From Ilumatobacteraceae bacterium (GTDB lineage: Bacteria; Actinomycetota; Acidimicrobiia; Acidimicrobiales; Ilumatobacteraceae), in contig JABSQH010000075.1 in assembly GCA_013213745.1 (NCBI GenBank), forward strand, positions 1 to 64,000: a DNA stretch of 64,000 nucleotides, given 5' to 3'. The notes beneath the pieces were generated by a model, which was not told the DNA's origin, made no database searches, and saw only the letters and a program-made list of their open reading frames with translations. Every line of letters starts with the position of its first letter. Position 1 is the stretch's first letter. Of this stretch, positions 52,796 through 60,914 are shown one piece after another. A program made the translations under genes and the position numbers.

Positions 52796-55165
52796 CTACT
52801 GGAAGGCCATTGCGATACGGAATCGCTCCTCGACGCTGAGGTAGTGATCGTCGTCCTCGGCAGCGTCTCCGATGTCGAGCTGGACCCACCGCACCGTTCC
52901 GGTGAAGGTGGTCGTGTCGCGGTCGAGTTCGTCGGTCACTCCGGTCGCCGTGTCCGTGCCCACGTCGGTTGTCTCGTCGGCGGAAAACGCCCCGGGCACG
53001 GAGCCGTCGATTCGACCGGAGCCGACCGCCTCGCCGTCGATGTAGAGCGTTGCGGTGCCACCCTTGCCGACGCCGCCGCCGTCGTAGTCGAACTCCATGC
53101 GGAACTGGCGCTCGCCGGGTTCCACCGGCGCGTCTCCGGCAACAATGAAGCGCTCGAGACCGAACAGGTTGTAGCAGTACGCGGGTGTGCCGTCGGTGCG
53201 CAAGTACAGCGTCCAGCCGCCGAACTGCCCGCCCTGGGCGATGACGGTGCCGCTCGCTCCACCTTCGGGGATCAGCAGCTGCGCGGTCACGGCGTGAGAC
53301 TTGTTCTTGATGTTGATCACGCTCGACTCGCTGAGTCGACCCATACCCCCATAGAGCATCTGGGTCTGGCCGCGCACGAGTTGCGGACGTCCGGCGCGGT
53401 CCGGGTCGAACCGTTCCGACCGGCGATCGTCGAGGGGGAGTGCGTTGTGACGCGCTGCTTCAGCAAGGAACAGCTCCTGGAGGCGGCGCAGCTGCTCGGG
53501 CTCGCTCGCCGAGAGATCGTTCGCCTGGGTCCAGTCGCCCGGCCCGTACAACTCCCACACGTCGTCGTGGAGGTCGTGCGACCCGACGGCGAGCAGCCAC
53601 GGGATGCTGTGCCGGGTAACCGCTGTCCAACCCTTGTGGTATACCCCGCGATTGACGAACATTTCGAAGTACTGGGTGTCGTGGACTTCTGGAGCGTCGG
53701 CATCGTCGAAGGTGTCGTTCAGCTCGAAGCCTTCGTACGGATGCTGGTCGAATCCGTTCACCGATAGTGGTTCGGGAATCCCGCAGGCGCGCAGGATCGT
53801 CGGGGCGACGTCGATGACGTGGCCGAACTGGTCGCGAATCTCGCCCTGCGACTCGATGCCGCCGGGCCAGTGGACGATGGTGCCGTTACGCGTGCCACCC
53901 CAGTGTGATGCGACCTGTTTGGTCCACTGATACGGAGTGCACATCGCGTGCGCCCAGCCGACGGCGTAGTGGTTGAACGCCTCGTGCGTCCCGAAGGCCC
54001 GGATCCGTTCGGCCATGAACTCGGTGGTCTCGATGTCGAGTACACCGTTGAGCGAGAGCAGCTCGTTGAAGGTGCCGCGCACGGTGCCCTCAGCGGAGGC
54101 GCCGTTGTCGCCGATGATGTACACGATCAGCGTGTCGTCGAGGATCTCCAACTCGTCGAGCGCATCGACGAGGCGGCCGAGCTGGGTGTCGGTGTGCTCG
54201 AGAAATCCCGCGTACACCTCCATTTGGCGAGCGAGCACCGGCTTCAGATCGTCGTCCATGTCATCCCAGGCGGGGATCTCGTCGGGGCGCGCCGTGAGCT
54301 CTGCATCCGCCGGGATCACCCCGAGTTCCTGTTGACGGGCGAACGTCGTTGCCCGTAGTTCGTCCCACCCGTTGTCGAACGCGCCGAGGTAGCGGTCGGA
54401 CCAGTCGTTGGGTACGTGGTGCGGTGCGTGGGTGGCACCCGGCGCCCAATACATGAAGAACGGCTTGTCGGGCATCAGCGACTTCTGCTCGCGCACCCAC
54501 GAGATCGACTTGTCGGTCATGTCCTCCGTGAAGTGGTAGCCCTCCTCGGGCGTCTTCTCCGGCTCCACCGGGACGGTGTCGCGATAGATCGCAGGCGAGT
54601 ACTGGTTGGTCTCGCCCCCGATGAAGCCATAGAAGTGCTCGAAGCCCGAGCCCGTGGGCCAACGGTCGTGTGGGCCCATTGGTGAGGTCTCCCACACCGG
54701 CACTTCGTGGCACTTGCCGAACTGGGCCGTCGAGTACCCGTTGAGCTTGAGCGTCTCTGGCAACGGTGCGCAATCCTGCGGGCGAACCGATGACTGACCC
54801 GGCGCACTCGTGGCCAACTCGGTGATCGCTCCCATCCCAACGGTGTGATGATTCCGGCCGGCGAGCAGCGCAGCACGGGTCGGGGCGCACAGCGCCGTCG
54901 TGTGAAAACGCGTGTACCGCAATCCGCGCGCCGACAAACGATCGGCCGTCGGTGTGTTGATGGGCCCGCCGAATGCCGACGATGCGCCGAACCCCACGTC
55001 GTCGAGCAACACCACGATCACGTTCGGCGCCCCGGCCGGCGGCCGCAACGGCACGATCGGCGGGAACGAGACGTCGGGATCGTGCGCATCGATCATCGCC
55101 GTCGACGGACGACGACGTTCCGGAATTGGCAGTACGACTCGACGGTCGTCACGAATGTCAGACAT
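52796..55165 (-). CDS. Sulfatase (arylsulfatase family)
   Basis: A 789-residue sulfatase. NVIVVLLDDVGFGASSAFGG provides metal-binding Asp residues, and CAPTRAALLAGRN (Cys93-Pro95-Arg97) is the site converted to formylglycine by a sulfatase-modifying enzyme not present in the window. Later motifs are YSTAQFGKCHEVPVW, a GK-x-H variant with Cys between Lys and His, and TLIVYIIGDNGASAEGT. The ~200 C-terminal residues are beta-rich (QFRMEFDYDGGGVGKGGTAT), as in long arylsulfatases. No signal peptide is seen. ATG 55165 is preferred to the longer frame, which would run to 55369 across the tRNA gene. Confidence 0.88.
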   Translation of the reverse strand: MSDIRDDRRVVLPIPERRRPSTAMIDAHDPDVSFPPIVPLRPPAGAPNVIVVLLDDVGFGASSAFGGPINTPTADRLSARGLRYTRFHTTALCAPTRAALLAGRNHHTVGMGAITELATSAPGQSSVRPQDCAPLPETLKLNGYSTAQFGKCHEVPVWETSPMGPHDRWPTGSGFEHFYGFIGGETNQYSPAIYRDTVPVEPEKTPEEGYHFTEDMTDKSISWVREQKSLMPDKPFFMYWAPGATHAPHHVPNDWSDRYLGAFDNGWDELRATTFARQQELGVIPADAELTARPDEIPAWDDMDDDLKPVLARQMEVYAGFLEHTDTQLGRLVDALDELEILDDTLIVYIIGDNGASAEGTVRGTFNELLSLNGVLDIETTEFMAERIRAFGTHEAFNHYAVGWAHAMCTPYQWTKQVASHWGGTRNGTIVHWPGGIESQGEIRDQFGHVIDVAPTILRACGIPEPLSVNGFDQHPYEGFELNDTFDDADAPEVHDTQYFEMFVNRGVYHKGWTAVTRHSIPWLLAVGSHDLHDDVWELYGPGDWTQANDLSASEPEQLRRLQELFLAEAARHNALPLDDRRSERFDPDRAGRPQLVRGQTQMLYGGMGRLSESSVINIKNKSHAVTAQLLIPEGGASGTVIAQGGQFGGWTLYLRTDGTPAYCYNLFGLERFIVAGDAPVEPGERQFRMEFDYDGGGVGKGGTATLYIDGEAVGSGRIDGSVPGAFSADETTDVGTDTATGVTDELDRDTTTFTGTVRWVQLDIGDAAEDDDHYLSVEERFRIAMAFQ

Positions 55166-55284
55166 GGGGCCTCCTCGATTGCAGATGAACGAGGGTAGAC
55201 GGCGCTGGACCCGTGAGAGCCGCTCTTGCCCTATCACCACGTCTCGCCAGCATGGTTGCCCGCTAGCATCGGCGATCCACAACA

Positions 55285-55359
55285 CGGGCTGTGGCGCAGC
55301 TTGGTTAGCGCGCTTGTCTGGGGGACAAGAGGTCGGGAGTTCGAATCTCCCCAGCCCGA
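55285..55359 (+). tRNA. tRNA-Pro (anticodon GGG)
   Basis: Cloverleaf read directly: acceptor arms CGGGCTG (55285-55291) and CAGCCCG (55352-55358), with discriminator A at 55359. The anticodon stem is CTTGT/ACAAG with the 7-base loop CTGGGGG, giving anticodon GGG, and the T arm is GGGAG-TTCGAAT-CTCCC. The 3' CCA is not encoded. It lies upstream of two unknown minus-strand genes on the other strand. Confidence 0.95.
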
Positions 55360-55438
55360 CGACGGTCATTCGAGTGTTCTATTCCTCACTCGATTGACCG
55401 TTTGCGAGCCCGTGGGCTCGTGACGGGTGTGGTGCCGA

Positions 55439-55908
55439 TCAGGTCGGCCATTTGCTGCAGTGTCCGCCATTGGCCTCTGAGTTCCCTGACGGCGTGTCGA
55501 TTGTGACCTGCACCTGCTCGAGGAGCGCATCCACGTCGACCATCTCGTCGTATATGCCATGCTCCTTCGCGCGCTCGGCAACGCTCTGGTACAGCTTCAG
55601 GTGAGCCGCCCGGCCTTCAATCCCGCCAACTCCTCGAGTTGAGTGTTGTGGTCGAACTGGCTGCGCAAGCGCACGCCGTTCTGCCACCACGGGCGTGACT
55701 CCATCCACTCGAGGATCTTGGGCGTCAGGGAGCTGCTCGGATCGATCAGGTCCGTGAAAATTGTCGCTATCAACGCCTCCGACGTCGGGATGTTGTTCTG
55801 CTGAGATCCGATCAGGTCGTACACCAGCGCAAGCTGATTGTCGTCCCCGCGGAGTCGGTCGGCGCGGCGCGCCCTGTTCGGGGCGGCGACGGTCGACCGA
55901 CTGCTCAC
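55439..55908 (-). pseudogene. Unknown protein gene split by a frameshift
   Basis: Starting at GTG 55908 (GTGA overlap with the upstream small gene), a frame reads LALVYDLIGSQQNNIPTSEA, LIATIFTDLIDPSSSLTPKI and LRSQFDHNTQLEELAG to a TGA at about 55597. Another frame then carries AHLKLYQSVAERAKEHGIYD and MVDVDALLEQVQVTIDTPSG to 55439. Both parts look like real helical protein, so one gene of about 155 residues appears split by a frameshift near 55605. No family is recognised. The first 103 residues could still be made alone. Confidence 0.5.
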
Positions 55909-56087
55909 ATCGGGTCGCGTGCCTGCGGGGCGTCGTTTCCCGGCCAGGGCGCGATCCGCCGACGGGCGGCGAGCTCATGGAGCATGTCGATCAGGTCCAT
56001 CCGGGTCGAGTCGGTGAGATCGCCCGACATCGCCAGCGACTGCGCCAGCTGAATCGGTTGGGAGTGGTCGGTTCCGTCGAGTGGCAT
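55905..56087 (-). CDS. Small hypothetical protein coupled to the next gene
   Basis: Sixty residues from ATG 56087: MPLDGTDHSQPIQLAQSLAM, then a helical stretch DSTRMDLIDMLHELAARRRI and a Pro-rich end. Its TGA overlaps the GTG of the following gene. A short acidic/helical protein translated just before a larger partner recalls toxin-antitoxin or regulator pairs, but nothing in the sequence proves that. No family is recognised. Codon use is protein-like. Confidence 0.45.
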   Translation of the reverse strand: MPLDGTDHSQPIQLAQSLAMSGDLTDSTRMDLIDMLHELAARRRIAPWPGNDAPQARDPM

Positions 56088-56187
56088 GCGTGCAGCATCG
56101 CGCCGAACACACGTTCGATCAAGTCCGGCTTCTCCGACTGGCCGCTGCGGTCGATGGACCGATGCGCGACTCCGTAACGTCGGCGCC

Positions 56188-57048
56188 GTGAGCGGCCCAC
56201 AGCACCCGTACCTGAAGGTGCCTGCTGAGTGGGAGGTGGTCGAGCAAAGCGGCCCGGGACCGTTCACCACGCTGATGCGGTGGCGGCGACCCGACGGCGC
56301 CGTGGTCACCTGGCGATCGCGTCACCACCGCAAGGCGCCAGTGGCCGTTGTCAGCCGATGGTGGTGGGCGCCGAATGAGATCGGCTGGTGGATCGGCGTG
56401 CTCTTCGCGGTCGGCGCCAGCTGTTTCCTCGCCGCGTCGACGCCGATTTTCGCCGACGTCTTCGGAACGTCAGTACAGAACGTGACGTACTTCGTCGGCT
56501 CGATCTTCTTCACCTCGGCGGCCACTTGCCAGTTCATCCAAACGCAGTCGGTCGGCACCGATCCCACCATGCCGCACGTGCGCCGCTCAGGGTTGCGAGC
56601 GAGGTTCGAGGCTCGCCGCATCGACTCGTGGGCTGCGGTGATCCAGCTCGCCGGAACACTGCTGTTCAATCGCAGCACATGGTTCGCCATGTGGGATCAG
56701 GCCGATGCGGCGCGACTTGAACGATTGGTGTGGACACCGGACGCAGTCGGCTCGGTGTGTTTCCTCGTGGCGTCGTGGCTCGCTTGGGCCGAAGTATGCA
56801 ACGGCGCATCGCGCTGGCAGCCGCGCACGATCGGATGGTGGGTGGCGGCAGTCAATCTCGCAGGTTCGATCGCCTTCGGCGTCTCCGCCGTGGGCGCGGT
56901 GATCGTCAGCGGAGGTGAGATGTTGTCCGACGCGCTGGCCACGGCGGGGACGCTCGTTGGCGCGGTGTGTTTCCTCGCCGGCGGTGTGCTGCTACTCCCC
57001 GAACTCGGATCGCCTGCGGTACCAGCGACAGCACCAGCGAAGCGGTGA
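56188..57048 (+). CDS. Membrane protein with two YrhK-like repeats
   Basis: A 286-residue membrane protein. After a soluble N-terminal part (VTWRSRHHRKAP) come two similar membrane units: NEIGWWIGVLFAVGASCFLA with FVGSIFFTSAATCQF, and RTIGWWVAAVNLAGSIAFGV with TLVGAVCFLAGGVLLLPE. The xxIGWW start and the helix pair match the YrhK-like domain. About seven hydrophobic segments are present. The role is unknown. GTG 56188 is chosen because the longer frame is Arg-rich and overlaps the divergent small gene. Confidence 0.7.
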   Translation: MSGPQHPYLKVPAEWEVVEQSGPGPFTTLMRWRRPDGAVVTWRSRHHRKAPVAVVSRWWWAPNEIGWWIGVLFAVGASCFLAASTPIFADVFGTSVQNVTYFVGSIFFTSAATCQFIQTQSVGTDPTMPHVRRSGLRARFEARRIDSWAAVIQLAGTLLFNRSTWFAMWDQADAARLERLVWTPDAVGSVCFLVASWLAWAEVCNGASRWQPRTIGWWVAAVNLAGSIAFGVSAVGAVIVSGGEMLSDALATAGTLVGAVCFLAGGVLLLPELGSPAVPATAPAKR

Positions 57049-57090
57049 TGCTGTGGCCGGATCGCAGGACTCCGGATGACGGAAGTGACG

Positions 57091-57525
57091 TCAGCTCGGG
57101 CAGTAGGCGCTGAGTTCGGACGGCAGCGCTGGCGGGTCACCTTCGCAGCTCTCGGCACCCTTCTGAATCCAGAACTGGCCCTCGGCTTCGAGGATCGCCG
57201 ACTGGCTGTCGCCGCTCGAGTCGGTGTAGGTGACCCCGGCCCAGCCTTCGGCGCAATCGAAGTTGTCGATCTGCGACTCCGACACGTCGAGGCCCGCCGC
57301 GAGCGACGACGCGTCGCATTCGACGGTCCCACCGATCGTCGAGCCGTTGCTCGGCGTGGTGGTGTTGCTACTTGCCGTGGTGTCGCTGCCGGCCGATGTG
57401 GTGTCGCTGCCGGCCGATGTGGTGTCGCTGCTGTCGCTGTCGTCGCCGCACGCCGCGGCGAGCAGGGTGACAGCTGCGATGGCTGCGATCGCCCGCTTGG
57501 TCGATGTCAGAGTGATTGCGCGCAT
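57091..57525 (-). CDS. Small secreted lipoprotein
   Basis: A 144-residue lipoprotein. A basic start and hydrophobic run end in the lipobox TLLAAAC (Cys26). A low-complexity Ser/Thr/Asp linker includes a perfect tandem repeat of SDTTSAG. The ~75-residue folded part has three or four Cys (VECDASSLAAGLDVSES, FDCAEGWAGVTYTDSSG, CEGDPPALPSELSAYC) that could form disulfides. No family is recognised with confidence. Confidence 0.75.
   Translation of the reverse strand: MRAITLTSTKRAIAAIAAVTLLAAACGDDSDSSDTTSAGSDTTSAGSDTTASSNTTTPSNGSTIGGTVECDASSLAAGLDVSESQIDNFDCAEGWAGVTYTDSSGDSQSAILEAEGQFWIQKGAESCEGDPPALPSELSAYCPS
57380..57430. repeat. 21-bp tandem repeat in the lipoprotein linker
   Basis: The unit GTGTCGCTGCCGGCCGATGT plus G occurs at 57380-57400 and 57401-57421, followed by a partial third copy. 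It encodes the repeated SDTTSAG on the minus strand. Such in-frame repeats can change copy number by slippage and alter linker length. Confidence 0.8.
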
Positions 57526-57534
57526 GAGCGAATG

Positions 57535-58161
57535 TTAGGTGTACGCACCCGCTGAGATCGTGGACCCCGAGGTCGCTCCTCTCCAGACGACCGGTGGGAG
57601 CGCGGAGCGTTTCATGGATGTTCCCGGTCTCGACCGAGACCCGGTGTTCTCGTTGTCGTCGATCGACCGCTGGGCCGCGGGCTCGGGCGGCGAGGACACG
57701 TCGTCGGCGACCGGCGCCGTCGTCGTCGGCGTCGTGGCTGCGGGAGCAGTCGTGATGGGCGTGGCCGGAGCGGCAGGAGCCGCTGGAGGGACGGCCGGCG
57801 CCGTGGGCGCGCTGACGGGCACCGGGGGAGTGGGCATGCGTGGTGTTGCCGGAGCGTTCGCCGGCGGCGCAGTGGGCGGCGGTGGCGCAACGGGAGCCGG
57901 GTTGACGGTCAGCGAGATCGTGACAGATGTACCGGTCGAGCCGTTGGCGTCGAGCGGGTGCGCCATCGGTGGCACGTTGCCGGGGACGGACAACGCCACC
58001 TGGAAAGCGCCACCTCCGTCGACGCTTGCTCGCACCATCGCACCGGCGAACCCGACGGACACCGATTCACCCGGCGCGAATCCCGAGCCGCTGACCATGG
58101 TGGTGGCGCCAGCGACCACCGGGTTGGGCGCGGCCGAGAGCGTGGGCCCCGGTGCCGGCAC
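57535..58161 (-). CDS. Pro/Ala/Thr-rich secreted protein with IPT-like domain; signal peptide in another frame
   Basis: From GTG 58161 the frame encodes an immunoglobulin-like (IPT/TIG-like) unit, PNPVVAGATTMVSGSGFAPG and VSVGFAGAMVRASVDGGGAF, followed by a long Pro/Ala/Thr/Val linker and a Ser/Arg-rich tail. No export signal is present in this frame. Just upstream, in a different frame, ATG 58204 begins MLPTLVTLMLSTC, a convincing lipoprotein-type signal peptide. A one-base shift in the C-rich run near 58155-58165 would join them. The gene is either frameshifted or its start lies at GTG 58161 and it stays inside the cell, which the composition makes unlikely. Confidence 0.5.
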   Translation of the reverse strand: MPAPGPTLSAAPNPVVAGATTMVSGSGFAPGESVSVGFAGAMVRASVDGGGAFQVALSVPGNVPPMAHPLDANGSTGTSVTISLTVNPAPVAPPPPTAPPANAPATPRMPTPPVPVSAPTAPAVPPAAPAAPATPITTAPAATTPTTTAPVADDVSSPPEPAAQRSIDDNENTGSRSRPGTSMKRSALPPVVWRGATSGSTISAGAYT

Positions 58162-58387
58162 CGGGGCAGGTGGACAGCATCAACGTGACGAGCGTCGGCA
58201 ACATCGCGAAGCGGCCCAGAGTGCTGTGGTGATTGTTGCGAGAGTGATGGATGGGGCTGGTGTGGATGGACGTCGTGGGACTCCTTGCGGGTGTGGTGCT
58301 TGGTGCAGTCACGATCTCCCCGGGCCGTGAAAGAGGCGTGAAATCACGAGGAACTCACGGGTCGGCCCGGCGTGGCAGGCTGTGGCG

Positions 58388-58663
58388 ATGTGTGGATGTT
58401 TGGTGTTGCTCGTCGGCGGGGCGTTCCCGCGGCTGGCGATCGTCTTGCTCGAGATGTTCACCGATTACAACGACCGGGCCTTCGACTCGTTCTGGGAGGG
58501 GTTCATTGGGTTCCTCCTGTTGCCCTACACGGCGTTGACCTTCGTGCTCATGGACAACTGGCAAGAGGGGATCAACGGATTCGGGTGGTCCATCGTGATC
58601 CTCGGGTTCCTCGCCGACCTCAGCAGCTACGCCAGCACGGGTCGCCGCGCCGCCGCCCGCTGA
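58388..58663 (+). CDS. Small membrane protein
   Basis: A 91-residue protein with three likely helices: LVLLVGGAFPRLAIVLLEMF, FIGFLLLPYTALTFVLM and WSIVILGFLADLSSYA. Between the first two is a charged loop (DYNDRAFDSFWEG) typical of small actinobacterial membrane proteins of unknown role. ATG 58388 or GTG 58382 are both possible. The ~180 bases before it (58205-58387) show no gene and probably hold its promoter. Confidence 0.65.
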   Translation: MCGCLVLLVGGAFPRLAIVLLEMFTDYNDRAFDSFWEGFIGFLLLPYTALTFVLMDNWQEGINGFGWSIVILGFLADLSSYASTGRRAAAR

Positions 58664-58770
58664 CACCAGAGCACACCCACACCCTGTGGTGAGCGAAGCG
58701 GCCCTCAGGGCACGCTTCGCTCAGCGGTACGAGTTGGTCGCGACATATGGGTCACTTCTACGCTGCGTCA

Positions 58771-60033
58771 ATGCGCCGCTCTGCCGCCCTCATCGCCGCT
58801 CTCATCGTGCTTGCAGCCTGCGGGGCCGACAGCGGCGGCGACGGCGCCGTGGCGACAACCGCCGAGGCTGCGACGACAGCGGCGCCCACCACGGCGGCGA
58901 CCGATACCACTACGGCACCGACCACCGATGGGGCGACCACGACCGAGGCAACGGCGCCGCCGACAACCGAATCGGCCGAGACCACGGCTCCGGCGACGAC
59001 TGAGCCCGACCCCGGAGTCACCCCGACCGAACTTGCCGCCGCTGGACCGTTCGAGGTCGGTGCCACCACGCGCGTCGACCCGGCCTTGGCAACCGACGGC
59101 GCGACCGGCGAGATCGAGATCTGGTACCCGGCGACCGACGAGGCCGCTGGAGCGACCGACGGGTATGACGTCCGCGAGTACCTCCCCGCCGCGATCGCGG
59201 ATCTCGTTCCCCCCGAGGTGAATGCCCGGTTCGAGATCGCAGCGGGCCGCGACGCGACCGCCGCGGCCGACGGCCCGTACCCGCTGGTGTTGTTCAGCCA
59301 CGGAGCAGCGTCGTTCCGCACGCAGTCGAGCGATCTCGCCCGTCATCTCGCGTCGTGGGGCTTCGTGGTCGCGTCGACCGATCACCCGTCACGCAACCTG
59401 ACGAACGGTCTGATCGGTGCCACCGAGGGCCAACGCGACTCCGCAAGCGACATGCGCCAAATGCGTGTGTTCTTGGAAACGCTGCCCGCCGACGACCCGG
59501 TTGCGGGCGTGCTCGACACCTCGGTCGTCGGGCTCGCGGGACACTCGGCCGGCGGAGGCACGATTGCCCAGGTCGCTTCCGATCCCGGCGTCGTCGGCTA
59601 CGCCAGCTATGCGTCGGGCCTCGGGGATGCCGCCGCCGATGTGCCCTCGCTGTTCATGGCTGGTGCGCTCGACATCTCGGTCGATCCGATCGAGACCACG
59701 ACGGCGGCCTACGAAGCCGCCCCGAGCCCGTCGTGGCTGTGGATCATCGAGAACGCCGGGCACAACGCGTTCAGCGACCTGTGCGCCATCGGCGGCGACG
59801 CAACGCTGATCGACCTCGCCGAGCAGGCCGGGATCGGCGACTTCGTCGACGACGGCTTGCGCCGCTTGGCGACCGACGGCTGTGAGCCGCCCAACGCGCC
59901 GGTGCAGACCGTGTGGCCGGCAATCAATCAGGCGTCGACCGGGTTCTTCCGCTGGGCGTTCGGGATCGATGCCGAGCCGATCGGACTCGACGCCTCCGCG
60001 GTGACCCCCGGCGTCACGGTCGAATCGAAGTAG
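58771..60033 (+). CDS. Secreted alpha/beta-hydrolase lipoprotein (PAF-acetylhydrolase/dienelactone hydrolase-like)
   Basis: A 420-residue lipoprotein from ATG 58771 (ATG 58747 is also in frame). Signal peptide ends at the lipobox IVLAAC. A ~75-residue Thr/Ala/Pro linker precedes the hydrolase domain: EIEIWYPATDEAAG, YPLVLFSHGAASFRTQSSDL (oxyanion region), WGFVVASTDHPSRN, the nucleophile elbow GLAGHSAGGGT and a late ENAGHNAFSDLC with the catalytic His. It probably hydrolyses an ester outside the membrane. The substrate is unknown. Confidence 0.82.
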   Translation: MRRSAALIAALIVLAACGADSGGDGAVATTAEAATTAAPTTAATDTTTAPTTDGATTTEATAPPTTESAETTAPATTEPDPGVTPTELAAAGPFEVGATTRVDPALATDGATGEIEIWYPATDEAAGATDGYDVREYLPAAIADLVPPEVNARFEIAAGRDATAAADGPYPLVLFSHGAASFRTQSSDLARHLASWGFVVASTDHPSRNLTNGLIGATEGQRDSASDMRQMRVFLETLPADDPVAGVLDTSVVGLAGHSAGGGTIAQVASDPGVVGYASYASGLGDAAADVPSLFMAGALDISVDPIETTTAAYEAAPSPSWLWIIENAGHNAFSDLCAIGGDATLIDLAEQAGIGDFVDDGLRRLATDGCEPPNAPVQTVWPAINQASTGFFRWAFGIDAEPIGLDASAVTPGVTVESK

Positions 60034-60129
60034 CGGCATCCGCGTTCACGCCGGACGGGTTCGGTACCGTCGGTGCACCGGTAGCACGCAGGGGTTGCGT
60101 CGCCCGGAGAGGAGATCAACAGGCCGCCC

Positions 60130-60480
60130 GTTGAAGCCTGGAAGCTCGTCGCACTCCAGCGATTCGCCAAGTTCGATGGCCGCGCCAGCAGGTCGGAGTA
60201 CTGGTGGTTCTTTCTGGCCAACATCATCATCGCCACCGTGCTGTTCTTGCTCAGCGGCGTCGCATCGGTGTTTTTCCTGCTCTATGTGATCTACACGCTG
60301 GCGATGCTCATCCCGACGATCGCAGTTGGCATTCGTCGGCTCCACGACACCAACAAGACCGGATGGCTCTTGTTGGTCGGGCTGGTCCCGTTTGTTGGCG
60401 GCATCATTCTGATCGTGTTCTTCGCCATCGCCGGCGACGAAGGCCCGAACCAATACGGCGAGGTACCTCAAGGGGTCTAG
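60130..60480 (+). CDS. DUF805 membrane protein, start codon not evident
   Basis: A DUF805-family protein of about 117 residues. RFAKFDGRASRSEYWWFFLA is the family's N-terminal signature, followed by helices IIIATVLFLLSGVASVFFLL and AMLIPTIAVGIRRLHDTNKT, then GWLLLVGLVPFVGGIILIVF and PNQYGEVP. The frame is open from 60085 but has no ATG, GTG or TTG before the signature. The first canonical start, GTG 60238, would remove the signature and half of the first helix. GTT 60130 is where a start would be expected; an SD-like GGAGAGGAG lies at 60106-60114. It may be inactivated by start-codon loss. Confidence 0.6.
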   Translation, partial: VEAWKLVALQRFAKFDGRASRSEYWWFFLANIIIATVLFLLSGVASVFFLLYVIYTLAMLIPTIAVGIRRLHDTNKTGWLLLVGLVPFVGGIILIVFFAIAGDEGPNQYGEVPQGV

Positions 60481-60483
60481 CGG

Positions 60484-60903
60484 TCAGCCGCTGACGCGCT
60501 CGACGGCGAGTTCGGCCATCAGGTCGAGCACCTTCTGTTCGATCTCGTCGCGGATCGGGCGGACGAACTCCACGCCCTGACCTGCCGGATCGGCGAGCGG
60601 CCAATCGAGGTACCGGGTGCCGGGGTAGAAGGGACACTCGTCGCCGCAACCCATGGTGATCACGACGTCGGACGCCTCGACGGCAGCGTCTTCGAGGCCT
60701 TTCGGCGTGGCCTGCATGGCGGGCAGGTCGATACCGACCTCGGCCATCGCCTCGACGACCGCCGGGTTGACGTCGTCGGCAGGCCGGGTTCCGGCAGACC
60801 GCACCACGACGCCATCACCGCCGTGATGATGGAGGAATCCGGCCGCCATCTGGGAGCGACCGGCGTTGTGGATGCAGACGAACAGGACTTCGGGGGTGGC
60901 CAT
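60484..60903 (-). CDS. arsC: Arsenate reductase, low-molecular-weight phosphatase type
   Basis: A 139-residue cytoplasmic enzyme that reduces arsenate to arsenite. The CX5R active-site loop is VCIHNAGRSQMA (Cys10 to Arg16), followed by SAGTRPADDVNP and VVITMGCGDECPFYPG with further Cys for thiol relay, and the Asp-containing DWPLADPAG. It fits thioredoxin- or mycothiol-coupled ArsC. The ATG at 60903 is preferred; GTG 60918 overlaps the aquaporin stop. With the aquaporin and ArsR it forms a compact arsenic-response module. Confidence 0.9.
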   Translation of the reverse strand: MATPEVLFVCIHNAGRSQMAAGFLHHHGGDGVVVRSAGTRPADDVNPAVVEAMAEVGIDLPAMQATPKGLEDAAVEASDVVITMGCGDECPFYPGTRYLDWPLADPAGQGVEFVRPIRDEIEQKVLDLMAELAVERVSG

Positions 60904-60914
60904 CGAGGCTCCAT

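Noticed and set aside
52521-52889. 122-codon minus-strand frame overlapping the Nif11-like gene and sulfatase end
   Set aside because: Arg-rich, overlaps two better-supported genes and has no recognisable motif.
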